DNA of 64,000 nucleotides, taken from assembly GCA_013339895.1 (NCBI GenBank), contig JABACO010000033.1:266087-330086 (forward strand), given 5' to 3'. The DNA is from Ephydatia muelleri (Eukaryota; Porifera; Demospongiae; Spongillida; Spongillidae). Within the stretch, counting starts at the first letter, position 1. Each line of letters opens with the position of its first letter. Under the pieces are notes generated by a model, which saw only the letters and a list, made by a program, of their open reading frames with translations, had not been told where the DNA came from and ran no database searches. Position numbers and translations under genes: made by a program. Below are positions 1 to 12,200 of this stretch, one piece after another.

Positions 1-1366
1 TAGCCATGGCATCTCATCTTTCACCCATCTGTGAAAACCTGTTAATTATAGCTTTTCACTGGAACAATCCGAAAACACAATAGACACAAACCTTCATCAA
101 TATGACCCCACCAACAGTCTAGGAGAATTACACCCTTCTGTTCTTCAGGATCCAACCGTAGTTCTCTCTTTTTCTGCAATGATATGAAACAAATACTCAC
201 TCAACATGTTTACATTCCAATCAAAACCTACTGCTTACCTGCATCATGTAGAAGTTAATGCTGCGAAAAAGTGCCTTCATTGTATCCACATTGGACCAAT
301 GATTCTCCGTATGGCTCCAAACCCAGTCTTTAAAGTCACTCCTAGAACGCAGACTGACAGGGGGCATGCAGTTTTCTGTTTTTCCTTGGAAAATCATTTG
401 AACCACTGAAGGTACATCACTAGATGCTGTGCAGCCAATGTCTAATGTGTATTGACGTTTGTCACCCAAACCAAGGACAGCCACATGTCTGGTACCTGTT
501 GGAACTAGAGTTTTGCACCGTTTCGCAGTTGGTACCAGATGCTGAGCAGTCTGGTCATAATTGATGACAAGTTCTGGTGGGATGTCATACAACTTAACAA
601 CAATTGCAAGACGCATGACTGCCTCATCTCGCTGCAGCTCCCAGTTAGTTGGCGGGTCCTGCCAGGAAGTCGTTGCCATACGCATGCTGAGGCCCCATTC
701 CTTTATCCATCGATGCACCGTGCTCTCACTTAGCTTAAAGCTATTGAAGTCCACAACATAGTCCAGGCGCTCTCCCATGGCATTTGCAAGCACACTTCGG
801 ATCATGCCAATTGTCATTGGCATGCCTGAGTTCATAATAGGCACCAAGGCTTGTTTCAACTGTTCCATTTCAACTTCCATCAAAGTACGTTTCCTGCCAC
901 GAGATTTAATAAATGACTTCGTAGGACTCATTAGTTGATCGGAGGACTGGCTTGGCTGACCTGGTTGCTGGCTTGCCTGCTGGCTGAGCTGATCAGATTG
1001 TTGTGCCGTATAGGACTGGCTTGGCTGACCTGGTTGCTGGCTTGCCTGCTGGCTTGGCTGATCGGATTGTTGCCGTATCGCGTGGTGCCAGTTGAAGAGG
1101 TGTTTTGCTGTAACTTTGGCAAACGTACCTGGCAGATTTTTATTCAGCCACTCTGCGCAAGCTTTGAAACGCACTATTTTCTTGCCATTTGACAAAGTAA
1201 CAAACTCATTCAACTTTAATAGAGCGATAATCTTGTCGCAGGTCTTGAAAGTGTGCCTCTTTTTACGAGTTCTAAGCTCGAGACAGTGCATTTTATCAGA
1301 AACGCTGGTGGGTTGAATACCGCTTGTCTCCATAGTGCTGCCCGTATCGTTTCTAATTGCGCACAC
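1..1366 (-). CDS. pogo-like DDE transposase, spliced, 3' end off the window
   Basis: Reading leftwards, exon 1 starts with ATG at 1366 and ends at 239 before a GTAAGC donor. Exon 2 is 173-92 and exon 3 runs from 38 past the window edge; the phases agree. Residues about 30-100 hold a basic segment like the N-terminal DNA-binding part of pogo/Tigger proteins. A Gln/Ser-rich linker follows, then a helix-turn-helix-like stretch containing SESTVHRWIKEWGLS. The catalytic core shows VINYDQT (first Asp) and, in exon 2, LLDCWWGH (second Asp). Exon 3 begins GFHRWVKDE, as expected before the last acidic motif, which is outside the window. The family moves DNA by cut and paste in the nucleus. No stop interrupts the visible part, so it may be intact or domesticated. 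Family placement is from motif order and spacing only. Confidence 0.72.
944..1072 (-). repeat. 69 bp in-frame duplication in the transposase linker
   Basis: Two copies start at 944 and 1013. The 69 bp period equals 23 codons, so the reading frame of the transposase is kept. The repeated peptide is rich in Gln, Ser and Pro (QQASQQPGQPSQS), a low-complexity linker between the N-terminal DNA-binding part and the DDE core. Confidence 0.8.
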
Positions 1367-1480
1367 CTTTTACTCTAATTTCACAATTAAGGAATCTGAC
1401 CGCTTCGAAATATTCCAACGTCACAATTAAGGAATCGTTAAGGAATTGTGACATTCCTTAAATTATGACGCGTACGGTAC
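1367..1480. promoter_or_regulatory. short palindromic repeats upstream of the pogo-like gene
   Basis: The motif ACAATTAAGGAAT occurs twice (about 1382 and 1422) and again in inverted form (ATTCCTTAA, about 1454). The segment TTAAGGAATTGTGACATTCCTTAA can fold on itself. This lies just upstream of the start codon of the minus-strand transposase gene. It may be promoter sequence or a subterminal or terminal repeat of the element. No target-site duplication was identified. Confidence 0.35.
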
Positions 1481-1599
1481 TATATATTAATCAAGGCACA
1501 TCTATCAAGATATGGTAAGGGTTTAAATCAATCGATGAATAATTATAATTGTTCAGACAAGACTGGAATATAGGGGGTTAAACTAGGTACATGTGATAT

Positions 1600-2110
1600 C
1601 AGCACCTTGAAGATCAACTCCTTCAGTCAGTGACTTTTATAGCAGCTTGTCGATGTGGACAGGAGCGAACGTTATGCTGTCCACTGCAAAATGAGCATTT
1701 TACAATAGATTTTATGGCTTTGCACTATTGGATCTAATTTGACCCAAAGCCTTGTTAGGACATCAGTTACGTTAGCCTGCTGTGTTGTTTTTCGAGCCAG
1801 CTTCTCTCGATACAAATATTTTTATTCTTATGTTCTTAGCGGTTTTTCAGACAATGTTCCCAAACCTTGTGATTCATTTGTATGAAAAAAAAGTGCTTTT
1901 TCACTAAGAAGGCCTTCGTCACTTAGAAATAAGCCAGCAGCCTCCCAATCACTTACTTTCTAGCGGTTTTTTCAGACAATGTTCCCAAACCTTGTGATTC
2001 ATTTTTATGAAAAAAAATCTGCTTTTTCACTAAGGCCTTCGTCACTTAGAATTAAGCCAGCAGCTTCCCAATCACTTTTAAACTTCTTAATGTACTTATC
2101 ATAAGCTTCT
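1600..2110 (-). pseudogene. Transib/RAG1-like transposase C-terminal fragment (decayed)
   Basis: On the minus strand the segment reads GLGTLSEKPL, then YREKLARKTTQQANVTDVLTRLWVKLDPIV. This matches, residue for residue over long stretches, the better preserved fragment at 19394-19920. The pattern SEE..E..NK..R..R...ARK.....DV..RL...DP is typical of the region around the last catalytic Glu in Transib transposases and RAG1. Here the Glu position is Lys and two stops follow shortly after, so it is dead. A 124 bp tandem duplication (1838-1961 and 1962-2085) covers part of it. Confidence 0.55.
1838..2085. repeat. 124 bp tandem duplication
   Basis: Two adjacent copies start with AGCGGTTTTTTCAGACAATG at 1838 and 1962 and continue through AAGGCCTTCGTCACTTAGAA. 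They differ at a few positions and by short indels. The unit lies inside the decayed Transib-like fragment. Confidence 0.85.
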
Positions 2111-3459
2111 TTCTCTTTTCAGCCATGGAACGCTTGAAGTTGTAACTGTATAAATTTGCACGCTTGCACGCAACGAATCACTCATACAAGCAACAGCAAT
2201 CAAAAAGCTTCGCATCAAACAACAGACAACTACAATCACAAACATTAGTCCTTATATACAGGTATGCGGAGAAATCCACATGTGCGCACTACACAAAGAG
2301 CGCTGAATAACAGAGCAAAGACGGTGCTGTCTCAGCCTGCCTGCGATGTCACGATAGAGCAGCGGTTCCAACTTCACAGAGCGCATAATAGACACATAAA
2401 CACAGTCCCACGTATGAGTTATTAAAATAATTATTAATATATTTGTCACCGCATGTCTCTTTTTAAAATGTTATCAGCAGCGCTAAACGTAAAGTCGGTT
2501 AGAGTTGGCTAAGTCTTTGGTTTGGAAATACATAATCAAATCCATTGGTATTTTAGATTTCCTTTGTTTGGTCCTAGAATCGTGTAGAAAAGTTCTTGAA
2601 GTTGGTACATAGAATTTTTTTTTTAACGTATAAAAAGGTCCACATCATTGTAAATATCATTATGATACTTAAAAAAAATAACATTAGTAGATAGAGGAGA
2701 AACGTATTCAACTATGCATTTTTTAATACCAGAACGCAAATACAATTTAGGAAACGTAAATGATAATAATCAGATAATTTTCACTTTAAGTAAGTACACA
2801 TTATTCAAATTTCATAAATTTCATTTTTTGTCTTGAATTTCAAGTAGTACAATGAGTTACAAAATTGTTTTCTGAAAAAAAACTAATACATCATTCCCAT
2901 AGCCCATGTCATCATCCCAAACCACTGTGTACTGGAGGCTCAGTACTGGAGGCTCCTGAAGTACTCATGTGGCATATGCATGTTTGTTATGTGCACAGAA
3001 TACCTTGATAGTACTTATGTACATGTATGTACTGTACACAATGTATCAGCACATACATGTACTGCTTTATGTAGTCCGAGTAGGCAATTAGATTGCAAGT
3101 ATGTGTACACAAAACTGTAGTATTGTGCATGTCTAAAAGTATACCACTAATAAAGGCTTTGAAAAGCATGACAAATACATGTATCAATTACATGTACAGG
3201 TACATGTACATGTACATGTACATGTACATGTAGTAAATGAATCCAAGCCAGATGGAAAATGCATACTACGAAAGCCAAGACGAATGCGAAACGATTTTGT
3301 AAACAGCAGGAATGAAGCGGACATTACGTTTGTATTGCCCACTACTGTACATGTACATTTGTATAAATGTACACATACATTTACAGTCCCTTTGTAGCAG
3401 CCACTGTACATTATATTCACACACTTCCTGGTGTTACCCAAAATTTGTCCTTTCCCCAG
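2111..3459. other. no gene recognised; AT-rich with TACATG repeats
   Basis: No conserved exon was found here. In particular, the DDB1 exon expected immediately upstream of 3460 is not visible. The stretch 3178-3232 is a run of TACATG/CATGTA units. The region is probably DDB1 intron or intergenic DNA. Confidence 0.5.
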
Positions 3460-4870
3460 CTTGGCTGTTGTGGACGATCACTCGCTTGTCATCGGATCTG
3501 TTGACCAGATACAGATGCTGCACATTCAAACTGTCCCCCTCAGTGAAACAGTAAGGTGAGAATTTTTTCCTGTCCCTATTTCTTCGTTGTGGGCAGTGAG
3601 TTTGACAGAACATTGTTGCGCGCTTACCTTCCTACGTGTAATGGACACACTGCAATGCTCAACATGTCATCTCGTTTCCTTGGCAGGCGCATAGCACACC
3701 AGGAGAGCACACACACATTTGCCGTCCTCACCACGAGGATAGAGAAGGCCAGTCGCCGGGGTACAATACCTGTGCGTTCAAGGTACGTGTGCTTGTGCCA
3801 CTGCATGTGCAGGGTATTCCAAAATCGAGGAACAGATATACACCAAATACAACTCTATTGGTGATTTGATTAGTCATGAGTCGAGTAATATAACACAGTT
3901 AATAATGTACATGTAGGCAGCAGTACTGTATCAAAGCAATGCACTTTTGCTTCATGTGGTCGACACTTGTTGAGATAATAACCACTTAATTAACTATAGC
4001 TGACTACAGTAGCTGCACAACACCAATGTGATGTACATGTATGTTTGCAGTTTTTAAATCTAAATTTACTAACTTTATATGTACAGGCATGCCTTATAAA
4101 TGATATGTGTTTATAGCCAGGCAGGCCACCTGTACTGAAGTACTGTACACACGTACAGTAGCATGTTGGGAAACGTACCTACACTGGTGTGCACAGAGGT
4201 GTGCATGCACCCAGTACATGTATTTCCAACTCTGGTATCTGCACTGTACAGTAGTACCCTGGAAGCACATAAGAATATGTAGTACACAGAGATGTGCAAA
4301 TTCTGCGTACTGAACATGTCCAGATGCATGTCATTGAAGTGTATGTTTGCTGAGATGTGCAGGGACACTTTAAGTATACAGTATGTGTCTGCATTGCACA
4401 ACTCTGCATACTGCAGTTGACATGTACAGTGTACATGCTTTTGGTGTGTCTGTGTACAGTTTATGCATGAGTGCGTACTTTATGATCCATTCTTGTTCTG
4501 AATCACTGGTCTTTTCCTGCAGTGCCAGTACAACTGCCCCCAATCCCACTATCAGTCGCATGCCGGAAGGAGTCACTAACCTTCTAGCCCCAGATCAGGA
4601 AGGAGATGAGGTGGAGATATTTTCTGTGCTGCTATTGGATGAAAACACCTTTGAAGGTTTGGCACATTCTACACATCACGAATATTTTCAATGTTGCACA
4701 CATGTGTAAGTACCCCGACACAATTACATGTAGATACACAACGCGCACTTGTAAGGCCTGTTTGAGTAATGCATTTTGTTCAAGTGGATGGATGTAATGA
4801 TCTTGACAATCAGAACAAAACTGTAAATCAAGTAGACATGCTGCACTTACACTTTCATTGTGTGTGTGTG

Positions 4871-4908
<38 letters not shown>

Positions 4909-7900
4909 ATACAGTTTTACATACAGTTTTACTGTATGTGTATGTGTGTGTGTGAATTTATGGTATGGTTGTGCTGATAGCGGTTACGCAAATAGTTATC
5001 CTGCAGCAGTTACATGTAGGAGCAAAGGTGTTGTGAACAAGTGAAGGGCAAGATAATGGTGTAACTGTAACAAGCAAGTACACTGTGCTTTGTTTTCACT
5101 TTGGCTGTTCTTATTTTCCCAGTTGTCCATGCATATCAGCTTTGTCCCAGAGAACATGCTGTGAGCATTACATCATGCACTCTTGGGTCAGTGAACCCAG
5201 CGGTCTACTATGTTGTTGGCACTGCCTTTGTTTTCATGAACGAGAAGGAGCCCACCAAAGGAAGAATCCTGGTATTCCAAGTACAGTCAGGTATTACATA
5301 GACAGTACATGTATGTGGTGTTGTGCTGCTTCCATAAACCCTATTTGTGATAAGAATTTTGAAGGCTCGTTTGTGGATGTTGTTGATAGAGAGCTGTAAA
5401 CATATGCAATCATTGTGTACCTACATACACTGTACCGTACAGGTAATTGCTTGTATTTGTGCACCTTTTTGTTGGAAACAGGCCGATTGAACCTGGTTAG
5501 TGAGAAGTTGGAGAACGGAGCAGTGTTCCAAGTGGTCTCCCTCAACAGCAGCAAGCTTGTGGCCTCAATACGCAGTACAGTGAGTGTAATTTTGGTCTAA
5601 GTAGCAATGTAACTATACAATAATTTTTGTTTGTTTTTTCTCTCCTTTGTATTGCACTAAAAAACTTTAGTTCTGATGTGAATTTCTGTATCATTAAATT
5701 CTGTTCCTAATTAAATTCTGTTCCTAAAATTGCTGCAATATTGATCTCGTATAGAAATATACACTGTACATGTACATGGATGTGTGCATTTTTAAAGAGG
5801 GATTTATATTACACTATACAGTAGTGTAACTTCATTCTGTAAACAGCTAAGGTATAAAATTTGTCACAACTACAGTGTACATGTACACTGTAGTTGCGAC
5901 AATTTTATGTACCTTAGCTGTGTGTAACCAAGTGTGTAAGGAATATTGCTTTACTCCATGCGTTTTAGGTGTCTGTGTTTGACTTCACTGAGGAAGGAGA
6001 GTTGAAGCAGGAATGCACTTACACCAACAACATCATGTCACTATACATCAAAACGAAAGGGGACTTCATTTTGGTTAGTAATGTACATGTTTCTACATAA
6101 TGCATTTACATGTACATGTCATGTTGATGAGGTGTTCAAAATGGCATAAGTTGTACATGTATATTGCACACTCTATTGATATGGGAGTATGTGAATATTA
6201 CGTGTAAGTCTAATTTGTGAAGAGTGTGTTTGAAAGTACAGTACAGCACAGTCGAGGAATGTTAGCAGTTTGATTTGCTAAATTTCAATTGTATTATTGT
6301 ATTAATATTTAGGTCGGGGATCTAATGAGGTCGTTCAAGTTACTCTCCTACAAACAAGACACCCCTCAACTTGAAGAGGTATGTATGGCCCAGATGAGAG
6401 GCTATTACAGCTGTACATGTAATGTGTACATATCTATCTATATCGGCCACTTGTTCCGCTTCTCTCGTCATCTGGCAATTGTGTATGATGTCACTGAGAT
6501 GTACATGTATATTCATGTGGGCTTATTACATTGAGTACATGTGTGTATATTCTCTTTGCCTTTTTTTGTAATGCCATTACATGTTATCTGAAACTTCAGA
6601 CATTTTATCAAGCGGCTCACCTATATAGTATGGCATTGGCACTAACGTTTTGGCACTGGTGCTCCTTGCTTTTTGTGCTGTTGTACATTATCCGGCCTGT
6701 TAATATGGAGTTAATGTTACACTAACATTAAAAATAATTGAGTACATATACTGTGTGACGCAGTGTTTACTAAAGCTATCTGTAGTTGATACAAATACAG
6801 TACCTATATTATTTGTTGCTTTGAACTGGTAGATTTCCATGGATACCAAGTTAAATCCAGTGTTCCTAACTGCCATTGAAATGATTGATGACGAGAACTA
6901 CATTGGCGCTGACGGCAGGCACGTCTTTGTGTGTCAGAAGAACAGGTAATGTTATGAAAGCTGCCTGTTAACCAACTTTGTTGCTTGTCAGGAATTCTTT
7001 AACGTTGTTACAGTCAACATGTTGTAATCATACATGTACATGTATATTGCCTGAACCACCTACATGTACATGTACTACTGTGCTCAGATTGTGTTTAAAA
7101 TGAGATGGAATTCATTGAATCTGTTTGCAACTCTTGTACTAAAGGCATGTGTACTTGTACATGTACATGTATATGCGTATGAGGCTGCTCATTGTGAAAG
7201 TTATTACGTTCATTGTATATCAGAGTAGATTTTTACTTTAACTTCTTGCTTTTCTTTCCTCAGTGAGGCTACAGTGGAGGCAGACCTGGCTTACATGCTT
7301 CAGCCTTCAAGAATCTACATCGGAGATAACGTTAATGTGTTTTGCCGAGGTGAGTCAGAGCTGTTACATGACATGGCTGCAGATTATGATCTGTATTCTC
7401 ATATGGTATTATTTGAATGAAGTACAGTACAATGTACCTAATTCAATACATATTGCGCATAAAATCAGATTACATTTAGTACATGTGCATGTATTATATA
7501 ATTGAATTCACACGTCTGCACTAACGCTTTCACCTCATTGCAATACAACCTCTATCATACAACAGCACAATACATGTAGATATACATGTAGGTTTACATT
7601 TACATACATGTACATGTATGCAGTTCAGATGCAAGCCTATTGGTGTTGGGTTATGAGATACATGTATGTGTATACAAGTACAGTGTGGGATGTGAAAATG
7701 ATTAATGTGTTGGAGCCGTTTTTAACCTTTTTGTCACTTTTGGACTATTCGACGTACATGTAGCGTAGACTGTCGGACACATAAGGGCATCCATTGGCAT
7801 AAGTCTAAGGGAAGGGGAGAGGGGGGAGACGTACTGTAACTGGTATGCATGTGTGGCCAGGTGTTTGGAGGTGTGGTTATATGGTACCACCCATGTGTAG

Positions 7901-9193
7901 TGGTGCGGCACCCAAGGTTAGGAGACCCTATTGGGCATTCTCCATCCCCCCAAACAACTTATAGGATAGACATTGGTCATATGCACTGACAATCAACACA
8001 ACTAATTCATGACGGTTAGGCACGTACTGACAGAAACAAACTAGTTGCTATTCGCCAATGATATGGTGACCGCAGACTGATGATCCTGCGGGATCCTAAT
8101 GTAACAAAGAAAAGTGGCATTATGCCACCTTCCCAGTGTCTGTAGCATCAAATCTTCAATGGCAGCCATTGCCTTGCTAGTTGCTGAAACTATGACCCGC
8201 TAATAGCTCATCATGGTAATCAGCCCTGATCAGAGAGCATCTTTTATCTTCTGTTACAAGTGCAATTTAGTAATAGGCTTGTTCTGGTCAGTAAAGAAGT
8301 AAACGGAAGTACTCCCTATTAAGGTCAGGATGGCTGAAACTGGGCACAAGCCACAGCCAGCGGTGTGCCCTAGCAGTGTGTCAGCCCTGTTACTGAATTG
8401 GTCGCACTTGGACTTCTTAAGATGGATGTTAAGCATGAATCTTACATTAAAGGCCGTCATCTCCAGAGCTAAGGTGCAGTGCACACTTTTTGGAATGTGT
8501 TGAAAGCCTAGAGTGGGAGACCAGCTGAACACAGTAGCGACAGATGTAGAGGTCATTCTCCTCCAGCCAGATGATTGGCACATTACCAGGAAATACACCT
8601 TGCGCATGAAGCGTTATGTGGGCTTTCCACATGGAGGAAGAGATCAATTCTGGGCACCCTTCCACAATACACTGCTGCTTCCATCGCAGCCTTGTTGTCT
8701 GGTGACTGGGCTGAATGCGAGTGGACTGGTGGCTGAATGAACACGCTGCCCTTCCATGAATGATAACCCAGGTGTGGGCTGTGAAAGAAATGTGGGTCTG
8801 TTGGAAGTCCCTGAAGAGGTTCTGGATGAAGGACTGGGTTGCTGCTGGGGGGAAGTAGGAGGTGAAGGGAGCTGATGAGGATTATTATTATTATGATTAA
8901 TATTAATTACACATACACATATAGGGAACTAATATGCACACACTACACTAAAAAAAAACCATCCTTCACCAGATGCCCGACAATGCGTCAGGTCTAGTCC
9001 TGTTCGACGTTGGTGGTTTGAAAACAAAGATCCACGTAATCGTCAGAGACAGCCTTGGGGTACTGTTCCTCTTGCTTAGCCCTCATCAGCAGAGGGGATT
9101 CCTCTCCTTTCGTGGCCACTCCCGAAGTCAACTCCTCAGGCCCGTCACCCGATCGCTAAGTCCAGCCATTCGGAAGGACATCTTCCAATGAAT

Positions 9194-9249
<56 letters not shown>

Positions 9250-12200
9250 GTGCGTACATCGTATCGGTTTCAGCCAAAGATGGCAAGTAAGATGGCAAGT
9301 ACCGTCAGGTGGCCAGCCTATACGTACCAATCGTAACGAAAAGAGCTTGGTCCAAGAAGTGAATACCGGTAGATAGAGAACTCGATTCAAACTCCACACC
9401 AACCGCGCACGTTATTAATATTATTATATATATTTTCCTTATTATTAACTTAATAATATACAAAACCAGAAATACATATACAGCAATAAATGGTCCTAAT
9501 ACAGCATAAATGGATTATTATTATTATTATTATTGGAATAATTATAATAATAAAATATACAAACAATACTGATAAGCAAGCACATAACATTAACTAACCT
9601 ACCACCTAGACTAAATAATATTTCAGTAGCCTGCATCTGAGATGGTGCTTGAAAGAAGAGCCCTCACATTTGCCCTGACAAGGGTCATGCTCAGTCTCTG
9701 ATATAGGGCTGTGACAACTGCAGACTTTGGGCAGTTCTGACGTGTGGCCAAGCAAGAGGCTAGCTGCGATAGTGCCCACTTTGCTTCAGTGCTCCAACAC
9801 CCATAGGTCTCCACAGCTATTGGGATGCATACCCAACCCAGTTCTGCACATTTGGAATCGTTGGCCTTATGCTTCCTCTGCTGCAAAGGCTGCAGACCCT
9901 GCTGTCACACTCACTTCTGGTAAATTACTTGAGGTTAGCGGTGATGTGGCAGTAAAGTCAAATATGCAGCAGGCTTTCCCATCATCCAGTTTGCTGCCAG
10001 GACATCAGCTGGTCGCGTGTGGCACTCCTCAGATGTAACCCAACCTCCACCTGAGCACTTATGCAGGCTCTCCTACATGACTTTGCAAATACATCCCGGA
10101 GCCTGTTGTGACGAATGACCACATCGCCCCCATGCTTACATGTCAAAGCATGGTAGCCTAAACGGTCCAAAGAATGAGCTAGCTGAACAGTGAGGACATA
10201 TTGCACCCTGAGAGCCCGAGATACCAACACCAGCCACCATTGTATGGCTGCTTGGAACTCTGAAGGCTCTAACTGTAGATTGAGACCAGGAGAAGGAGCT
10301 GTGGAAAGCCATGTTGCAGCATTGGGAGATGAAACTGATAAAAGGCGAGCTCTGTCAGGCAATGATATGCTGTGCAAACAGGCTGTCTTCCAATTTGTTA
10401 GAAAGCACCTTTTGGCGGCACGGTGTCTCCCTGATAGCTTCCAATGTAACCGTCTCCTCCTTAGAGACATGATTGATGGGATTCAACAAGTGCCGATTGG
10501 ACTCAGAGCACACGCCAGCCATGCTTAGAGATGCTATATAACAGGCAGATGAATGTTCTGAAAGCCGACTAAGCCCTAAAACACCTGTGCTAAGGCTGAG
10601 TTGTGCCTGTTTCCAAGCACTGTTTGTGGTGTCTACAGCTGTAGATAGAGCAAAGCAGTGGCGAACATCATTATCGAAGTACTCCAGTCCTTCGGCAATG
10701 AGAGAAGGTGGTGTAGATCTTGCCAGGTGCACAAGCTTACAAAAGCCGCCACACTGTCGTAACAGAAGCAGAGCAACTTGGGGGTCCATAGAACCAACCT
10801 CTTCCAGTTGGGAGAGTAACTTGGAGGCTATTGCACACTTCTGGGATACAACTTTAGCACAAAAAAAGGCATCCCCAATGGGAGCTCCCAGGATCTCCAA
10901 ATGTGGTACACAGTGGCGGATCCAGGGGGGGGTCTAAGGGGTCTAAAGACCCCCCCCTCGGCCCGACCAGCTATGAATAAATTAACTTATGAATACTTAA
11001 TTACATGATTGACGAGTTGAAAAACGAAGCGTTTAGTGAACGCGAGTGAACTGATTAGCATTCGACCCAAAGTGTGTGTGAGTGTGTGTGTGTGTGGGGG
11101 GGGGGTCTAAAGCCAAGGCCCTCCAAGCGTGTTTAATTAGTATTACTGCTGCGCGATGGAATGGTGCGATCAAGAAGTAAAGGCCGGCATACACGGGGCG
11201 ACTTCCTGCCGACTTGTCGCATGCAACTCGAATGAATATGCATGGGTAAAAGTTCCGTAATTGTTTAGTTTACTGATGGTTTGCGGAACATTTGTCCATA
11301 TTCATTTGAGTTGCATGCGACAAATCGGCAGGAAGTCGCCCCGTGTATGCCGGCCTTAAGCGATCAAAAGAAGATAGTTTACCTGGTAAAGCTAAATCAA
11401 GTAGGTATATAATACTATTAACGGTAAAACGTGTGTGTCGTTTAGACCAGAATACAGTCACAATGGCTTTGCGTAGAGTTTTCTATTCGCTATCCTTATA
11501 AGACCACGTTGACTCACGCAGGCTTCTACGCGCGTATATTAATCAATTCCCCCTTGCTAGCTATCAATATTGAATACACTTTAAAAGTATGCTTATTTTC
11601 ATGCTAAATGAACGCAAAAGTGAAAAAGCGGCTGGGGCTTCGCCCCAGCCCCCACTGGGGGAGCTTACAGCGCTCCCCCAGACCCCCTAGCTGTTACGGG
11701 AGGGGGCACGCCCCCTCCCGTACCCACCCTCGCTTGTGAATATAGTTATTAGACCCCCCCTTCCAGAAATCCTGGATCCGCCGCTGGTACACTAGATCTC
11801 TTCATCTCTGGTGGGAACCTGCTGAGATCACTAAGACTGCAGAGTTTACATTTTGCTGCATTAATAAACAGACCCAATGGAGGGCCATGCTCTTGGATGA
11901 TGGCGAGTGCACGTGAAACTGCATGCTTAGGACCAGCAACCACACCATCATCTTGGTACCATGCATGAAGCAGCAAACTGGAGCAATTTTCATCTGATTC
12001 AATAGCAGGCACAATTTTGTGCAGTACTGGGCAGAATAACATTGGACTTGAAGGGTCTCTTTGCTGGACACCCACCCACCTCTGAGCTTATAGCACCCAA
12101 TACATGCTGCAATACTGGGTGTTGGCCATAGCACCATGATGCCCATGGGAGCAACTCTGGGAATTGAATGCTGCACTCATCCAAGAGGGCATGGCGAGAC

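Larger units (their letters stand above)
8881..9600. other. spacer between retroelement copies: TTA tract, 3' UTR, (AC)n
   Basis: Starts with an (ATT)-rich tract at 8881-8912, directly at the 5' end of the finger block of the neighbouring copy. It then contains a conserved structured motif (9075-9150), an AC microsatellite (9194-9246) and a second ATT-rich stretch (9415-9560, including seven ATT units near 9513). I read it as the 3' untranslated region and tail of the retroelement at 9600-14096. Confidence 0.55.

Noticed and set aside
9060-9150. Hammerhead ribozyme in the retroelement 3' UTR motif
   Set aside because: Pieces CTGATGAG and CGAAA are present, but their order and the 17-base distance leave no room for the three required stems.
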